Positions 53,182-62,488 of a stretch of 64,000 nt of DNA are shown piece after piece (position 1 is the first letter of the stretch; each line of letters begins with the position of its first letter). Position numbers and translations under genes: made by a program. The notes under the pieces are model-generated. The model had not been told where the DNA came from and ran no database searches. It saw nothing but the letters and a program-made list of their open reading frames with translations. This DNA comes from JBNLBS01 sp050303415 (GTDB lineage: Bacteria > Pseudomonadota > Gammaproteobacteria > Methylococcales > Methylomonadaceae). The stretch spans positions 1 through 64,000 of the forward strand of contig JBNLBS010000003.1 of assembly GCA_050303415.1 (NCBI GenBank), written 5' to 3'.

Positions 53182-55152
53182 TTGTTTACAGCTCAAGCTT
53201 TTAGACTTTTATTGTTGATGGCAATTTTTGTTATGTTGCCTAAAGCCTGGGCTTTAGATACTGTTTTACTGAAAGTTGATGAACTTACGGAAAAAACCTG
53301 GAAAATAAAAGGTATTGAGCTGGCGCTATCAAATATAGACCCGGGTTTGCCGGAATTAACCCTGAGGCTTGATCAGGTCCTTTTGCCAAAACCGTTTCAA
53401 CAGGTTCAATTGGTAAATATACGCTGTCGTCAATTCTCCTGGCAAACCAGTCAGCTATCTTGTCAGCAAGGGAGTGCTAGGGTAAAGCTTGCCCAACGCA
53501 TATCTGATGAATTTACTGTCTCTTTTCAAATTACACAGCATAAAAAGTTGCAAATTCAGCTTGCCGGGCAAGGCATACCCACGCATTTACTGCAACAGAT
53601 ATTACCCCAGTCTATGGCGTTTAGTCAGGGAAAAATTGATCTCAATTTGCTGGCAAGGGGTAATCAGGAGGCGTTTAAAACTATTGATTTGGACATTCAG
53701 GTACACAATTTAACCGGGCAAAGTCAGAGCGGATCATTAGCCAGCGATAAATTGAACCTTAATCTGAATGTATCGGCGCTAAATAAACAGGGTAAATGGC
53801 ATTGGCAAACAAAACTGAAGACCAGACAAGGTGCGCTTTATATAGATCCGGTTTATCTTGATGTGCAGGATAAAAAACTTGAATTTTATGCGCGCGGGAA
53901 TTTTGATGGTGAGCAGGCTTATCTTACACAACTTGATTTTGTCCATGCTGATATTGCCCTGCTTCACTTAAATGGAGAAGCCCAATTGTTTCCGCAACAG
54001 GCGGTAACAAAGTTATTGGGCAAACTTGAAATCAACCATTTGGAACAGACTGCAGGCGTTTATTTAATGCCTTTTCTTGAGACAACCTCTTTTGAGGGAT
54101 TCTCTCTTACCGGTCAAATGGATGCCGATTTTGTTGTTAGGGATACACGATTAACCAAGGTCAATGTTAAGTTAAATAAGCTTTCGATTTCAGATCAGCA
54201 AAATCGTATTAAATTGTCCGGTGCTCAAGGTGATCTTGTGTGGGCAGATAATGAGGCATTTAAGCAAACTTCGCATCTTGGCTGGCACGAATTGGTTGTT
54301 AAAGGTTTACCTTTAGACCAAGGTGGTTTGGATTTTTTTATCAAACAAAAACAATTGGAAGTTAAGCATTCGACGATACCGCTTTTGGGAGGGGAGCTTC
54401 TGATAAAACACTTTTATTTTCAAGGCCGACAGCAGGATGATCCGGATGTAGAATTTGAAGGCGAAATAAAACAGTTATCTTTGCAAAGATTAACTGACGC
54501 TTTTGGATGGGAGCCAATGGTGGGTGATATCAGTGGTGAAATTCCAGGTGTGGTTTTTAAGGATAAAAAGCTGACGGTCGCAGGTGAAATTAAGATAAAG
54601 CTTTTTGATGGCGAAGTGAGGATTAATAATCTGGCTTCCTCCGGTTTATTTACCGATTTTGCGCAATTTTATAGTGATATAGAAATTGATAAGCTGGATT
54701 TGGATTTGCTGACGCGAAAATTTTCCTTCGGCAGTATCGAAGGCCGTCTCTCCGGTTTTATCAGAGGATTGTATATGGAAAACTGGAAGCCGGTTGGTTT
54801 TCATGCCTGGCTGGGCTCATCCGAAGATGACGATGGTAATCATAAAATAAGTCAAAAAGCAGTGGAAAATATTGCTTCCATCGGTGGAGGCGGCGCGGCA
54901 GATATTATTTCAAAAGGTTTTTTACGCTTTTTTGACAGCTTTGATTATGAGCAATTGGGTATGGGATGCTATTTGCATAATGGTGTTTGTCAACTGATGG
55001 GGGTGTCGGCTGTGGAACAGGGATATTACATTGTTAAAGGTGGAGGTCTGCCACGGATTGATGTGATCGGATATAATCCACGTGTTGATTGGCCGGTATT
55101 AATTAGCCGTTTGTCCCGAGTCATGGGATCAAATGACATGGTCGTAGAGTAA
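53182..55152 (+). CDS. YdbH-like AsmA-family intermembrane protein
   Basis: A 656-residue protein with an N-terminal signal/anchor (FRLLLLMAIFVMLPKAWA) and beta-rich repeats through the whole length, like the AsmA-like proteins that bridge inner and outer membrane. In E. coli YdbH, TamB and YhdP are jointly needed for phospholipid delivery to the outer membrane. It is shorter than E. coli YdbH (about 880). The C-terminal domain has FGSIEGRLSGFIRGLYMENW, SIGGGGAADIISKGFL and the FDYEQLGMGCYLHNGVC motif of the family. I accept a TTG start at 53182 since it gives a complete signal sequence; ATG at 53218 is the alternative. The gene order with a YdbL-like lipoprotein supports the call. Confidence 0.78.
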   Translation: MFTAQAFRLLLLMAIFVMLPKAWALDTVLLKVDELTEKTWKIKGIELALSNIDPGLPELTLRLDQVLLPKPFQQVQLVNIRCRQFSWQTSQLSCQQGSARVKLAQRISDEFTVSFQITQHKKLQIQLAGQGIPTHLLQQILPQSMAFSQGKIDLNLLARGNQEAFKTIDLDIQVHNLTGQSQSGSLASDKLNLNLNVSALNKQGKWHWQTKLKTRQGALYIDPVYLDVQDKKLEFYARGNFDGEQAYLTQLDFVHADIALLHLNGEAQLFPQQAVTKLLGKLEINHLEQTAGVYLMPFLETTSFEGFSLTGQMDADFVVRDTRLTKVNVKLNKLSISDQQNRIKLSGAQGDLVWADNEAFKQTSHLGWHELVVKGLPLDQGGLDFFIKQKQLEVKHSTIPLLGGELLIKHFYFQGRQQDDPDVEFEGEIKQLSLQRLTDAFGWEPMVGDISGEIPGVVFKDKKLTVAGEIKIKLFDGEVRINNLASSGLFTDFAQFYSDIEIDKLDLDLLTRKFSFGSIEGRLSGFIRGLYMENWKPVGFHAWLGSSEDDDGNHKISQKAVENIASIGGGGAADIISKGFLRFFDSFDYEQLGMGCYLHNGVCQLMGVSAVEQGYYIVKGGGLPRIDVIGYNPRVDWPVLISRLSRVMGSNDMVVE

Positions 55153-55167
55153 ATCGAGGAGAGTCAA

Positions 55168-55746
55168 ATGAAAAAAGTATCAGTTTTAACGGCACTATTT
55201 TTAGTGTCTTGCGTCACAATTAATATTAATTTTCCTGCAGCTGCGGCGGAGCAGGCGGCAGATAAAGTCATTAAGGAAATTCAGCAATCCGATAACGTTG
55301 AGCCGCAAGTAAAAGTTCAGGATTGGCAGCAAACCGTTTTTATCTGGATTGATTCGGCTTTGAGTTTTATGGTTCCCGAAGCGCAAGCCGCAGGTGCAGA
55401 CTTGGCTATTGATAGTGCGGAAATAAGACGGTTAAAAGCACAGATGCACAAGCATTTTCTCGCTTTAACTCCTTTTTATAATCAAGGCTATGTTGGTATC
55501 AGATCGGACGGTATGTTGACGGTCAGGAACGCAGCTAATGTGCCGTTGAAAGATAGAAATAAAGTAAAAAAATTGGTAGCGGCAGAAAATAATGCCAGGA
55601 ATCAGCTTTATCAAGCAATTGCCAATGCTAATGGGCAGCCGGGCTGGTTTGCTCAAATTAAATCAACTTTTGCCCAGCGCTGGCTCTCAAATGCGCAGGC
55701 CGGTTGGTGGTATCAGTCTAAAAATGAGGGTTGGAAACAAAAGTAA
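55168..55746 (+). CDS. DUF1318 (YdbL-like) lipoprotein, apparently with a YnbE-like N-terminus
   Basis: A 192-residue lipoprotein: lipobox FLVSC with Cys15. The segment after it (CVTININFPAAAAEQAADKV) resembles the short beta-strand part of the lipoprotein YnbE, while residues 85-192 match the DUF1318/YdbL domain (NQGYVGIRSDGML, NAANVPLKDRNKVKKLVAAE). In E. coli these are separate genes ydbH-ynbE-ydbL. Here no separate ynbE exists between the YdbH-like gene and this one, a 15-bp gap, so a fused arrangement is the likely reading. A ribosome-binding site GAGGAGAG precedes the ATG. Confidence 0.75.
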   Translation: MKKVSVLTALFLVSCVTININFPAAAAEQAADKVIKEIQQSDNVEPQVKVQDWQQTVFIWIDSALSFMVPEAQAAGADLAIDSAEIRRLKAQMHKHFLALTPFYNQGYVGIRSDGMLTVRNAANVPLKDRNKVKKLVAAENNARNQLYQAIANANGQPGWFAQIKSTFAQRWLSNAQAGWWYQSKNEGWKQK

Positions 55747-55748
55747 AT

Positions 55749-57080
55749 ATGGCACGTAGATCCAGAAAAAAGAAATTACCGGACACACCGGTAAAGGTTA
55801 CGATTGAGTCTTTGGCTCATGATGGGCGCGGGATAGCTCATGTTGATGGCAAGGTGGTTTTTATTGACGAGGCTCTACCGGGTGAGGAACTGGAGTTTAT
55901 CTATACCGATAGTCGCCGCGATTATGCCGAAGGTAAGGTGGATACTTTGTTATCCGCTGCCGCTGACCGTGTTGATCCGCAATGCGCGCATTTTGGAGTC
56001 TGTGGAGGCTGCAGTTTTCAGCATGTGGCAGATGAAGCGCAAATTAAAATCAAGGAGGGCCTGCTGCAGGATCAGTTTCGCCGAATTGGCAAGGTTGAAA
56101 TACCGGAGATATGGGAGGCATTGACCGGGCCTCACTGGGGCTATAGAACCAAGGCGCGAATGGGGGTTAAATATGTGGCAAAAAAAGGCCGTGTACTAGT
56201 CGGTTTTAGAGAGCGACGCAACCCGTTTCTGGCCGAGATTGAAAGCTGTAAGGTGATGCATCCGATTGTTGGTACACGGTTAATGGATTTGTCTGAGATG
56301 ATCGGCGGATTAAGCATCCGAGCTAAAATTCCGCAAATTGAAGTTGCGGTTGGCGAAAATGGCTGTGTCCTGGCTTTTAGAACCCTGGAGCCCGCAACGG
56401 ATGAAGATAAGGAAAGAATGCGCCGTTTCGGCCGGGAGCATAATATAAGCATTTGTTTGCAGCCTAAAGGCCCGGATACCATTGTGCCGATTGACGGTGA
56501 GCCGGAGTTGGTGCCTAATTACCGCTTACCTGACCTGGACGTAGTATTTAATTTTAAACCCGCGATGTTTACCCAGGTTAATTACGAGATTAATCGAAAA
56601 ATGATCAACAGGGTAATTGATACCTTGGATTTAAATGAAAATGATATTGTTCTGGATCTGTTTTGTGGCTTAGGTAACTTTACTTTACCTTTAGCTCGTA
56701 GGGCTGGCAAAGTAATCGGGGTAGAAGGTGATCTTCCCTTGGTTAATCATGCCAAGACCAACGCAAAATTAAACGGCATGGAAAATGTGGAATTTTATGC
56801 GGCTGATTTAACTAAAGATATTTCGGACCAGGTCTGGTGCAAGGAAAAGTTTAATAAAGTCATGCTTGATCCATCACGAGCCGGCGCATCGGAAGTGTTG
56901 CATCATTTAAAAAAATGGCAGCCGGATAAGGTGGTCTATGTTTCCTGTAATCCGTCCACTTTAGCTAGGGATGCCGGTATTTTGGTCAATGAACTGGGTT
57001 ATAAATTAATTAAAGCCGGTGTGATGGATATGTTTCCGCAAACAGGACATGTTGAATCCATTGCTTTGTTCGAAAAATAA
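55749..57080 (+). CDS. rlmD: 23S rRNA (uracil-1939-C5)-methyltransferase
   Basis: SAM-dependent RNA m5U methyltransferase. I start at ATG 55749 (443 residues), 2 bp after the previous stop, because a TTG at 55731 would overlap it. An N-terminal TRAM domain (VTIESLAHDGRGIAHVDGKV) precedes the 4Fe-4S cysteines C79, C85 and C88 (CAHFGVCGGC) plus one in ESCKVMHP. The methylase domain shows LDLFCGLGNFTLPLAR, DPSRAG and the nucleophile Cys400 in VSCNPSTLARD. Length and TRAM domain fit RlmD. A short Arg/Lys-rich N-terminal tail is typical. Confidence 0.94.
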   Translation: MARRSRKKKLPDTPVKVTIESLAHDGRGIAHVDGKVVFIDEALPGEELEFIYTDSRRDYAEGKVDTLLSAAADRVDPQCAHFGVCGGCSFQHVADEAQIKIKEGLLQDQFRRIGKVEIPEIWEALTGPHWGYRTKARMGVKYVAKKGRVLVGFRERRNPFLAEIESCKVMHPIVGTRLMDLSEMIGGLSIRAKIPQIEVAVGENGCVLAFRTLEPATDEDKERMRRFGREHNISICLQPKGPDTIVPIDGEPELVPNYRLPDLDVVFNFKPAMFTQVNYEINRKMINRVIDTLDLNENDIVLDLFCGLGNFTLPLARRAGKVIGVEGDLPLVNHAKTNAKLNGMENVEFYAADLTKDISDQVWCKEKFNKVMLDPSRAGASEVLHHLKKWQPDKVVYVSCNPSTLARDAGILVNELGYKLIKAGVMDMFPQTGHVESIALFEK

Positions 57081-57091
57081 GCCGCTGGATT

Positions 57092-57586
57092 ATGGTTGAT
57101 ATTAGAGATATTGAATTGGATATTTCTATTACCCGGCAGCAACTCAGTGTGTTGAAGGCCGGACAGATTGTTCAGCAATATCCTGTTTCAACGGCAAAAA
57201 ATGGTGCGGGTCAGGAAATGGGCAGTGAATGTACGCCACTTGGCAGGCACCGGGTTCGAGTCAAAATAGGCGCGGGTCAACCCTTATTTTCGGTTTTTGT
57301 CGGGCGCAGGCCAACAGGTGAAATTTACACGCCTGAATTAGGGCTTAAGCATCCAGACAGAGACTGGATCTTAACCCGAATACTCTGGTTGGGAGGGCTG
57401 GAAGCCGGTAAAAACCGCTATGGTAAAGTGGACTCGAGCTGGCGATTTATTTATATTCACGGTTGTCCTGATGAGCTGATGCAGGGCAGGCCGGAATCTC
57501 ATGGCTGTATTCGTATGCATAATCAGGACGTACTGGAATTATTTAATCGGATCAATGTTGGTTGTAAAGTAAATATTCATGAGTAA
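57092..57586 (+). CDS. L,D-transpeptidase-fold (YkuD) protein without a signal peptide
   Basis: A 164-residue YkuD domain. His123 in YIHGCPDE and Cys139 in SHGCIRMHNQDV form the catalytic pair, and the gene covers the entire fold. YkuD enzymes normally act on peptidoglycan in the periplasm and carry signals or anchors, but the first residues (MVDIRDIELDISITRQ) are charged and the sequence before the ATG belongs to rlmD, so export by Sec is not supported. Either it is cytosolic with another substrate or exported in an unrecognised way. It lies 11 bp after rlmD and overlaps truA by 8 bp. Confidence 0.87.
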   Translation: MVDIRDIELDISITRQQLSVLKAGQIVQQYPVSTAKNGAGQEMGSECTPLGRHRVRVKIGAGQPLFSVFVGRRPTGEIYTPELGLKHPDRDWILTRILWLGGLEAGKNRYGKVDSSWRFIYIHGCPDELMQGRPESHGCIRMHNQDVLELFNRINVGCKVNIHE

Positions 57587-58385
57587 ACGCATTGTTTTAG
57601 GTGTCGAATATGACGGTACCGCCTTCTATGGTTGGCAATGGCAAACCGGCCGTCGTACGGTGCAACAGGAACTTGAAACGGCATTGAGTAAAATTGCAAA
57701 CCAACCGATAACAGTGACGTGTGCCGGTCGTACCGATTCCGGTGTACATGCATTGGAGCAGGTGGTGCACTTTGATACCGACGTGGAACGCGATCACCAT
57801 GCCTGGTTAATGGGTGGAAACAGCAACCTGCCTGATGATGTTCGGATTATATGGGTTAAAGATGCTGTGGAAGATTTTCATGCTCGATATAGCGCTATTG
57901 CACGGTTTTATCGTTATATTATCTTAAATCGTCCGATGAAATCAGCACTGCTGCGTTCCCAAGTCACTTGGTGCTATAACCCTCTGGATGAGGAGAAAAT
58001 GCATCTGGCTGCGCAAACATTAATTGGTGATCATGATTTTTCCTCATTCAGGGCGCAAGGCTGCCAGTCTAAAAGCCCCCGTCGAATGATGCATTTTATC
58101 GATGTCTATCGGCAACAGGATCAAGTCATTATGGATATATCCGCCAATGCATTTGTGCATCATATGGTGCGCAATATTGCCGGCGCGTTAATTGAAGTAG
58201 GCATGGGGAAAAGGCCGGTTGACTGGACTGAACACCTGTTACAGGTAAAAGATCGTGAACAAAGCGGTGCAACCGCACCGCCTTATGGACTGTACTTGGG
58301 GGCGGTTTTTTATCCGGAAAAATATGGCATCAGTAAACATCCTGTGTTCAACAAACTACCGGCCGATGCAAAACGGTTTGATTAG
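57579..58385 (+). CDS. truA: tRNA pseudouridine(38-40) synthase
   Basis: Isomerises uridines 38-40 in the anticodon arm of many tRNAs. The 268 residues have YDGTAFYGWQWQ, the catalytic Asp53 in CAGRTDSGVHA, FHARYSAIARFYRYII, DFSSFRAQGCQSKSPRR and the end VHHMVRNIAGALIEVG. Length is typical for TruA. It overlaps the YkuD gene by 8 bp, so translation is coupled. It converges on the HDOD gene with a single base between the stops. Confidence 0.96.
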   Translation: MSKRIVLGVEYDGTAFYGWQWQTGRRTVQQELETALSKIANQPITVTCAGRTDSGVHALEQVVHFDTDVERDHHAWLMGGNSNLPDDVRIIWVKDAVEDFHARYSAIARFYRYIILNRPMKSALLRSQVTWCYNPLDEEKMHLAAQTLIGDHDFSSFRAQGCQSKSPRRMMHFIDVYRQQDQVIMDISANAFVHHMVRNIAGALIEVGMGKRPVDWTEHLLQVKDREQSGATAPPYGLYLGAVFYPEKYGISKHPVFNKLPADAKRFD

Positions 58386-58386
58386 T

Positions 58387-59232
58387 TTAAGATGCGAAAA
58401 AAAGCTTAAAAATTTCGTCAAACTGGGCTTCGACATTTGCAATAATCATAGTCATATCCTGTTCTGAAATACCCAGGCTGTTGTTGATTAAATCAGCTTT
58501 ATTATTAGATTTACTGTAAACATTTGCTAATCGGACTAATGCCGCAATCTCACAATAATCGCCGGTGTCCTCGGGCAGGTTATGCAAGCGAATGCTTTCA
58601 ATAATTATTTCAGGGAGATTCCATAAACGGCATAATTCTGCGCCGGTTTCAAAATGGTTGAAACCGATAATGCTTTCTTCAGCACTGACTTCATCATGCA
58701 AATCGAATTGTTGTCGTGCTTGTAATTCGAGTTCAACTTCTCTGGCTAAAACAGGTATACGTCTAAAGAAAACCAATTGTCCGATATCATGAAATAAACC
58801 GCAAAGAAAAATTGATTCGCTATATTCCTTGCCCAAAAATAAATCCAATTCTTTTGCAATAAGGGCGCAATGCAAACTTCTAGCCCAAAAATCATTCATG
58901 GAAAGCTTAGCGCCCGGCATAGCGGAAAATTTTTCTATAATTACTGTGCTAAGAATTAGGTTTTGTAATTCTGTAATGCCGATGATCGAAGATGCCCTGG
59001 ATATAGATGAAATATTGGCCGGAAACCCATAAAATGCACTATTGACTATTTTCAGTAACTTAATTGATAAGGCGGCATCTTTTTCAATTATATAGGCGGC
59101 ATCGGCAATTGATTTATTAGAATCATCAACGGCTTTTTTAAATTCATAAAAAATATTTGGCGGTGATGCCAGTTGAAGATCTCCTGTTAAGAGATCAGAA
59201 ATGGTGAGATCTTTCTGTGAAGTAGCTAACAT
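58387..59232 (-). CDS. HDOD domain signalling protein
   Basis: A 281-residue single-domain HDOD protein. LASPPNIFYEFKKAVDD opens the domain, IIEKDAALSIKLLKIVNSAFYGFP is the conserved helix pair (given here in two parts: IIEKDAALSIKLLK and IVNSAFYGFP), and LFHDIGQLVFFRR contains a surviving HD-like pair. HDOD domains act as non-catalytic signalling modules near c-di-GMP and chemotaxis genes. It diverges from the pseudo-receiver/GGDEF/EAL gene, which suggests a functional pair. No other domain is attached. Confidence 0.88.
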   Translation of the reverse strand: MLATSQKDLTISDLLTGDLQLASPPNIFYEFKKAVDDSNKSIADAAYIIEKDAALSIKLLKIVNSAFYGFPANISSISRASSIIGITELQNLILSTVIIEKFSAMPGAKLSMNDFWARSLHCALIAKELDLFLGKEYSESIFLCGLFHDIGQLVFFRRIPVLAREVELELQARQQFDLHDEVSAEESIIGFNHFETGAELCRLWNLPEIIIESIRLHNLPEDTGDYCEIAALVRLANVYSKSNNKADLINNSLGISEQDMTMIIANVEAQFDEIFKLFFAS

Positions 59233-59264
59233 AAATATTTATACTTTAACTTTCCTGAAAAGTG

Positions 59265-59282
59265 CCTATACTTTTGTATAGG
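59265..59282. repeat. Perfect hairpin in the divergent HDOD / GGDEF-EAL region
   Basis: CCTATAC/GTATAGG with a TTTT loop lies 33 bp upstream of the HDOD start. The string CCTATACTTTT recurs upstream of the minus-strand gene that ends at 61424 (near 61973). The role is unknown; an operator is possible. Confidence 0.45.
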
Positions 59283-59502
59283 TTCCATCAATGCCCTTTG
59301 TGTAATTTATACGACACGTTTAAAAATTTAGGTGCTTTAAAAAAACTATAGCACAGAAAAGTGTGATAAATATCTCACTTTAAAATTTTTACAAAAAAAA
59401 CCAAATAATAAATCGAGAAGTATCGATTTAAGTAAAAATTGTTTTTTTCGCCAATAATATGGACCTTTAAAAAGGCAAAAAAGATGTTTTCCGGTCAATA
59501 TT

Positions 59503-61368
59503 ATGAATTCTGATTCGTTAAAAGATAAATTAATCATAGTTGCCGAACATGAAGAAGATTCGGCCAATAACTTAACTAAAGTACTTGCTGAAAACGGATT
59601 TAGGAATGTATGTACAGCCGATTGTGGTAACAAAATCTATGAAGTTTTAAGACCCTATTATAATCGTGCAGAACATGTCGGAGTAGTGATCATCAATGCT
59701 AATCTGCCACAATGTCAATTACAACAAATGTGTCAAAGTCTTTCCGGCGTTTCTGAAGGCTTAATTATACCGTTTGTTATTTTGCATGACGGCAATAGTG
59801 AGACAGAATTTCTCAGTGAAGCGAATAGTTTTGATTTATCCAAAAATTCTCTGATACATGTCATACGGCAGCCGGTTGATTTCAAAGAGCTGTTGTTGGT
59901 TATAAATTTTCAACTGTGCATGAAACAAGAATATTTTCTCAGGCACAAACAGGAAGAACGCCTGATTAATGAACTGGCGGAAAGAAAGGTCATTGATGCC
60001 AAGTTAAAATATTTGGTTGCGCACGACGAATTGACCGGTTTGTTAAACCGTAATAATTTTGAACGTCAGCTAAGATTGATTTTAAACCGTAGTCTTAAAT
60101 TAGCCCAGGATGGCGCTTTATTATTTATTGATATTGATCGATTCAGTGTCATTAATGAACTGGAGGGGTTTGAAGAAGGCGACCGACTATTGGTTGACCT
60201 GGTGATTTTAATAAAAAAAATTATTGTCAGGAATTTTTTATTTGCCCGTATCGGCTCTGATGAGTTTTGTTTATATTTGGAGAATAAAAATGAAGAGCAA
60301 GCGATTATTTATGCCGAGAAAATAAAAAAATCGGTAGAAGAGTTTAGGTTTTTTATCGGTGATACCTGTTACAGTTCTTCCGTTTCAATCGGTATATCAA
60401 CACTTAATACCACAATATCTGTTTATCATCCCAGTGAATTGATTTTACGTGCCAGGCAGGCTTGTAATAACGCAAAAGAAAATGGTCGAAACCTGGTCTG
60501 GGTTTTTAATGATAAGGATACCAGCGTCATTGAGAGACGACGGGATATTTATTGGGTACCGGTCATTAAAAAAGCCTTGCTGGAAAACGAACTTTTTCTT
60601 GTCTTTCAGCCGGTGGTAGAACTGGGGACTGGTGATGTTTCCCATTATGAAGTTTTAATTCGAATGAAAGGCGAGGACGGCGCCATCATTACGCCAGGTC
60701 AGTTTATTCCGGCCGCTGAACGAATGGGGCTTATTCATAGTATTGATTTATGGGTAGTGGAAACGGCGATAGATTTTCTTGCCAATTTGCCCACCAGCAA
60801 ATCTCATATTTCATTAGCAATAAATTTATCGAGTGTGGCTTTTCAGGATGAAGCCTTATTGCCCACAATTAAAGATAAATTGGAGCTTTGTTGGATTGAC
60901 CCCAGCCGATTGACTTTTGAAATTACTGAAACTGCAGCTGTTGACAGTTTTGAAAAAACCCGGGTTATGATTGATAAAATCAGAGGGCTGGGTTGTAAGT
61001 TTGCGTTAGACGATTTTGGTGCCGGCTTTTGTTCATTTAATTACTTAAAAAGTTTTCCGGTTGATTATGTCAAAATCGACGGTCAATTTATTCAGAATCT
61101 AATTGAGGATGAAACTGATCAGGTGCTGGTCAAATCAATGGCTCAAATTGCAACCAAACTTGGTAAAAAAACAATTGCGGAATTTGTCGAAAATCCCCAA
61201 ACCATAATAAAATTAAAAGAAATTGGCGTTAATCTGGGGCAAGGATATATATTCGGTAAGCCAGAGAAAGATCTATTAGAAAGTAATTCAATATCTCTTA
61301 GAGATCTGGCAATTCTGCATAGAGAAAACAATATCAAAAATAACCTGCTTAGTATCAGTATCGATTGA
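59503..61368 (+). CDS. Pseudo-receiver - GGDEF - EAL protein, likely c-di-GMP phosphodiesterase
   Basis: A 621-residue soluble protein. Residues 8-135 have a receiver-like fold but the phospho-acceptor is Asn65 (VVIINANLP) and the usual Lys is replaced (RQPVDFKEL), so phosphorylation is not expected. The GGDEF domain (about 165-325) reads GSDEF at 251-255, a degenerate active site that may still bind GTP. The EAL domain (about 350-600) is intact: EVL with Glu383, LALDDFGAGFCSFNYLKSF, DYVKIDGQFI and AEFVEN. The predicted reaction is hydrolysis of c-di-GMP to pGpG, perhaps stimulated by GTP through the GGDEF part. It diverges from the HDOD gene. Confidence 0.9.
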   Translation: MNSDSLKDKLIIVAEHEEDSANNLTKVLAENGFRNVCTADCGNKIYEVLRPYYNRAEHVGVVIINANLPQCQLQQMCQSLSGVSEGLIIPFVILHDGNSETEFLSEANSFDLSKNSLIHVIRQPVDFKELLLVINFQLCMKQEYFLRHKQEERLINELAERKVIDAKLKYLVAHDELTGLLNRNNFERQLRLILNRSLKLAQDGALLFIDIDRFSVINELEGFEEGDRLLVDLVILIKKIIVRNFLFARIGSDEFCLYLENKNEEQAIIYAEKIKKSVEEFRFFIGDTCYSSSVSIGISTLNTTISVYHPSELILRARQACNNAKENGRNLVWVFNDKDTSVIERRRDIYWVPVIKKALLENELFLVFQPVVELGTGDVSHYEVLIRMKGEDGAIITPGQFIPAAERMGLIHSIDLWVVETAIDFLANLPTSKSHISLAINLSSVAFQDEALLPTIKDKLELCWIDPSRLTFEITETAAVDSFEKTRVMIDKIRGLGCKFALDDFGAGFCSFNYLKSFPVDYVKIDGQFIQNLIEDETDQVLVKSMAQIATKLGKKTIAEFVENPQTIIKLKEIGVNLGQGYIFGKPEKDLLESNSISLRDLAILHRENNIKNNLLSISID

Positions 61369-61423
61369 ATTTAACAGGTTCAATTATAAGGTATAGGCGT
61401 ACCGGTAACTAATACCTACTTGC

Positions 61424-61912
61424 TTATTCACGCAACCAGCGTTTCATTTTGGGAAAAGCTGGTTTGTCCTTTTCGTTTACTTCATCTTCGCGCCAGGCTA
61501 AATCCATCCATTGCAGTAATGGAAGCCCTGGACTGCAGTGTTGAGAAAATGTTTCTATAAGCCATTGTGACTCGCCTTTATAACCATGCTGGTGAAAAAC
61601 CACCTCGGGCTTCAAGCTTAAATGTTTCAATGCTGCCCAGGACCATGCTAAAGCCGCTATTTCATCGCCTGGATTTTTACTGACATCATTAAATAGCTGT
61701 TTTCGTTTACTGGCTGAAACAACAGCCAGATGCCCGGCTTCGTGCAGTAAATCACCAGGGTATTTAAGTTTTTCTTCATCGACAATCAAACCGCCTGCTG
61801 ACACTAAAATTCCGGGGAGAAAGCAATCATCAGGCGTTGGGCCGTGCTGAACATCCAGGCCTATTTCAATTAGAAAACTACATATTTGTTGAACTAACTG
61901 ATTTTTAAACAT
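61424..61912 (-). CDS. Conserved hypothetical protein with a HEAGH motif
   Basis: I start this at ATG 61912 (162 residues); a TTG at 61942 would add ten residues. The notable motif is LLHEAGHLAVV at about residues 81-91, an HExxH zinc-site pattern of gluzincin-type metalloproteases. It is soluble, has no signal peptide and contains no transmembrane segment. IVDEEKLKYPGDLLHEAGHL and GDEIAALAWSWAALKH form the core, and the end is Trp/Lys-rich (WREDEVNEKDKPAFPKMKRW). I do not recognise a named family. It converges on the EAL gene. Confidence 0.7.
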   Translation of the reverse strand: MFKNQLVQQICSFLIEIGLDVQHGPTPDDCFLPGILVSAGGLIVDEEKLKYPGDLLHEAGHLAVVSASKRKQLFNDVSKNPGDEIAALAWSWAALKHLSLKPEVVFHQHGYKGESQWLIETFSQHCSPGLPLLQWMDLAWREDEVNEKDKPAFPKMKRWLRE

Positions 61913-62488
61913 CGTACAAAAAATTGTTTGATCGTAAGACAATTTTATAGCTGTTTCTGTGACTAAATACTACCTATACTTTTAATTTTTTACCTATTCA
62001 TATTGCTTTCCACACCTTTCAGCTAAGTCTTTAATCGCCTGATTTTTTTTAATTTTCGTCAAATGAATTTAGTTTCTTTTTTGCCTCAAACTGAATTTAC
62101 TTTAGCCAGTATAAAGGATATCGATAAAGTTTTTGATGGCGGGTAATGGTGAGTAGATCTAACACGCTGAGCAGCACTTGAGGTCATTGTAGTTTATCAG
62201 TTTGAATGCCGTAGCAAAAATATTTTTTCATACGCGCATTACGTAGGTAGACACGTTAAATTTAATCAAGCAGTAAATGGGCAATATAGCCAATTAAGTT
62301 AATATAGATACACAGGTTGTTACACAGATTTGTATAAGGCTAAAATTTAATAGATAAAAACTTTAACATGCGTTCAGTATACAAAAGAAAAAGACTGCTA
62401 AAATACTTCTGTGTTTCGTAAGGTGTTTGAATAGTATGCTTTGCTGGAAGCGTATTAAGAGAAAACTATCCCGGAAAATATAAAAAGG

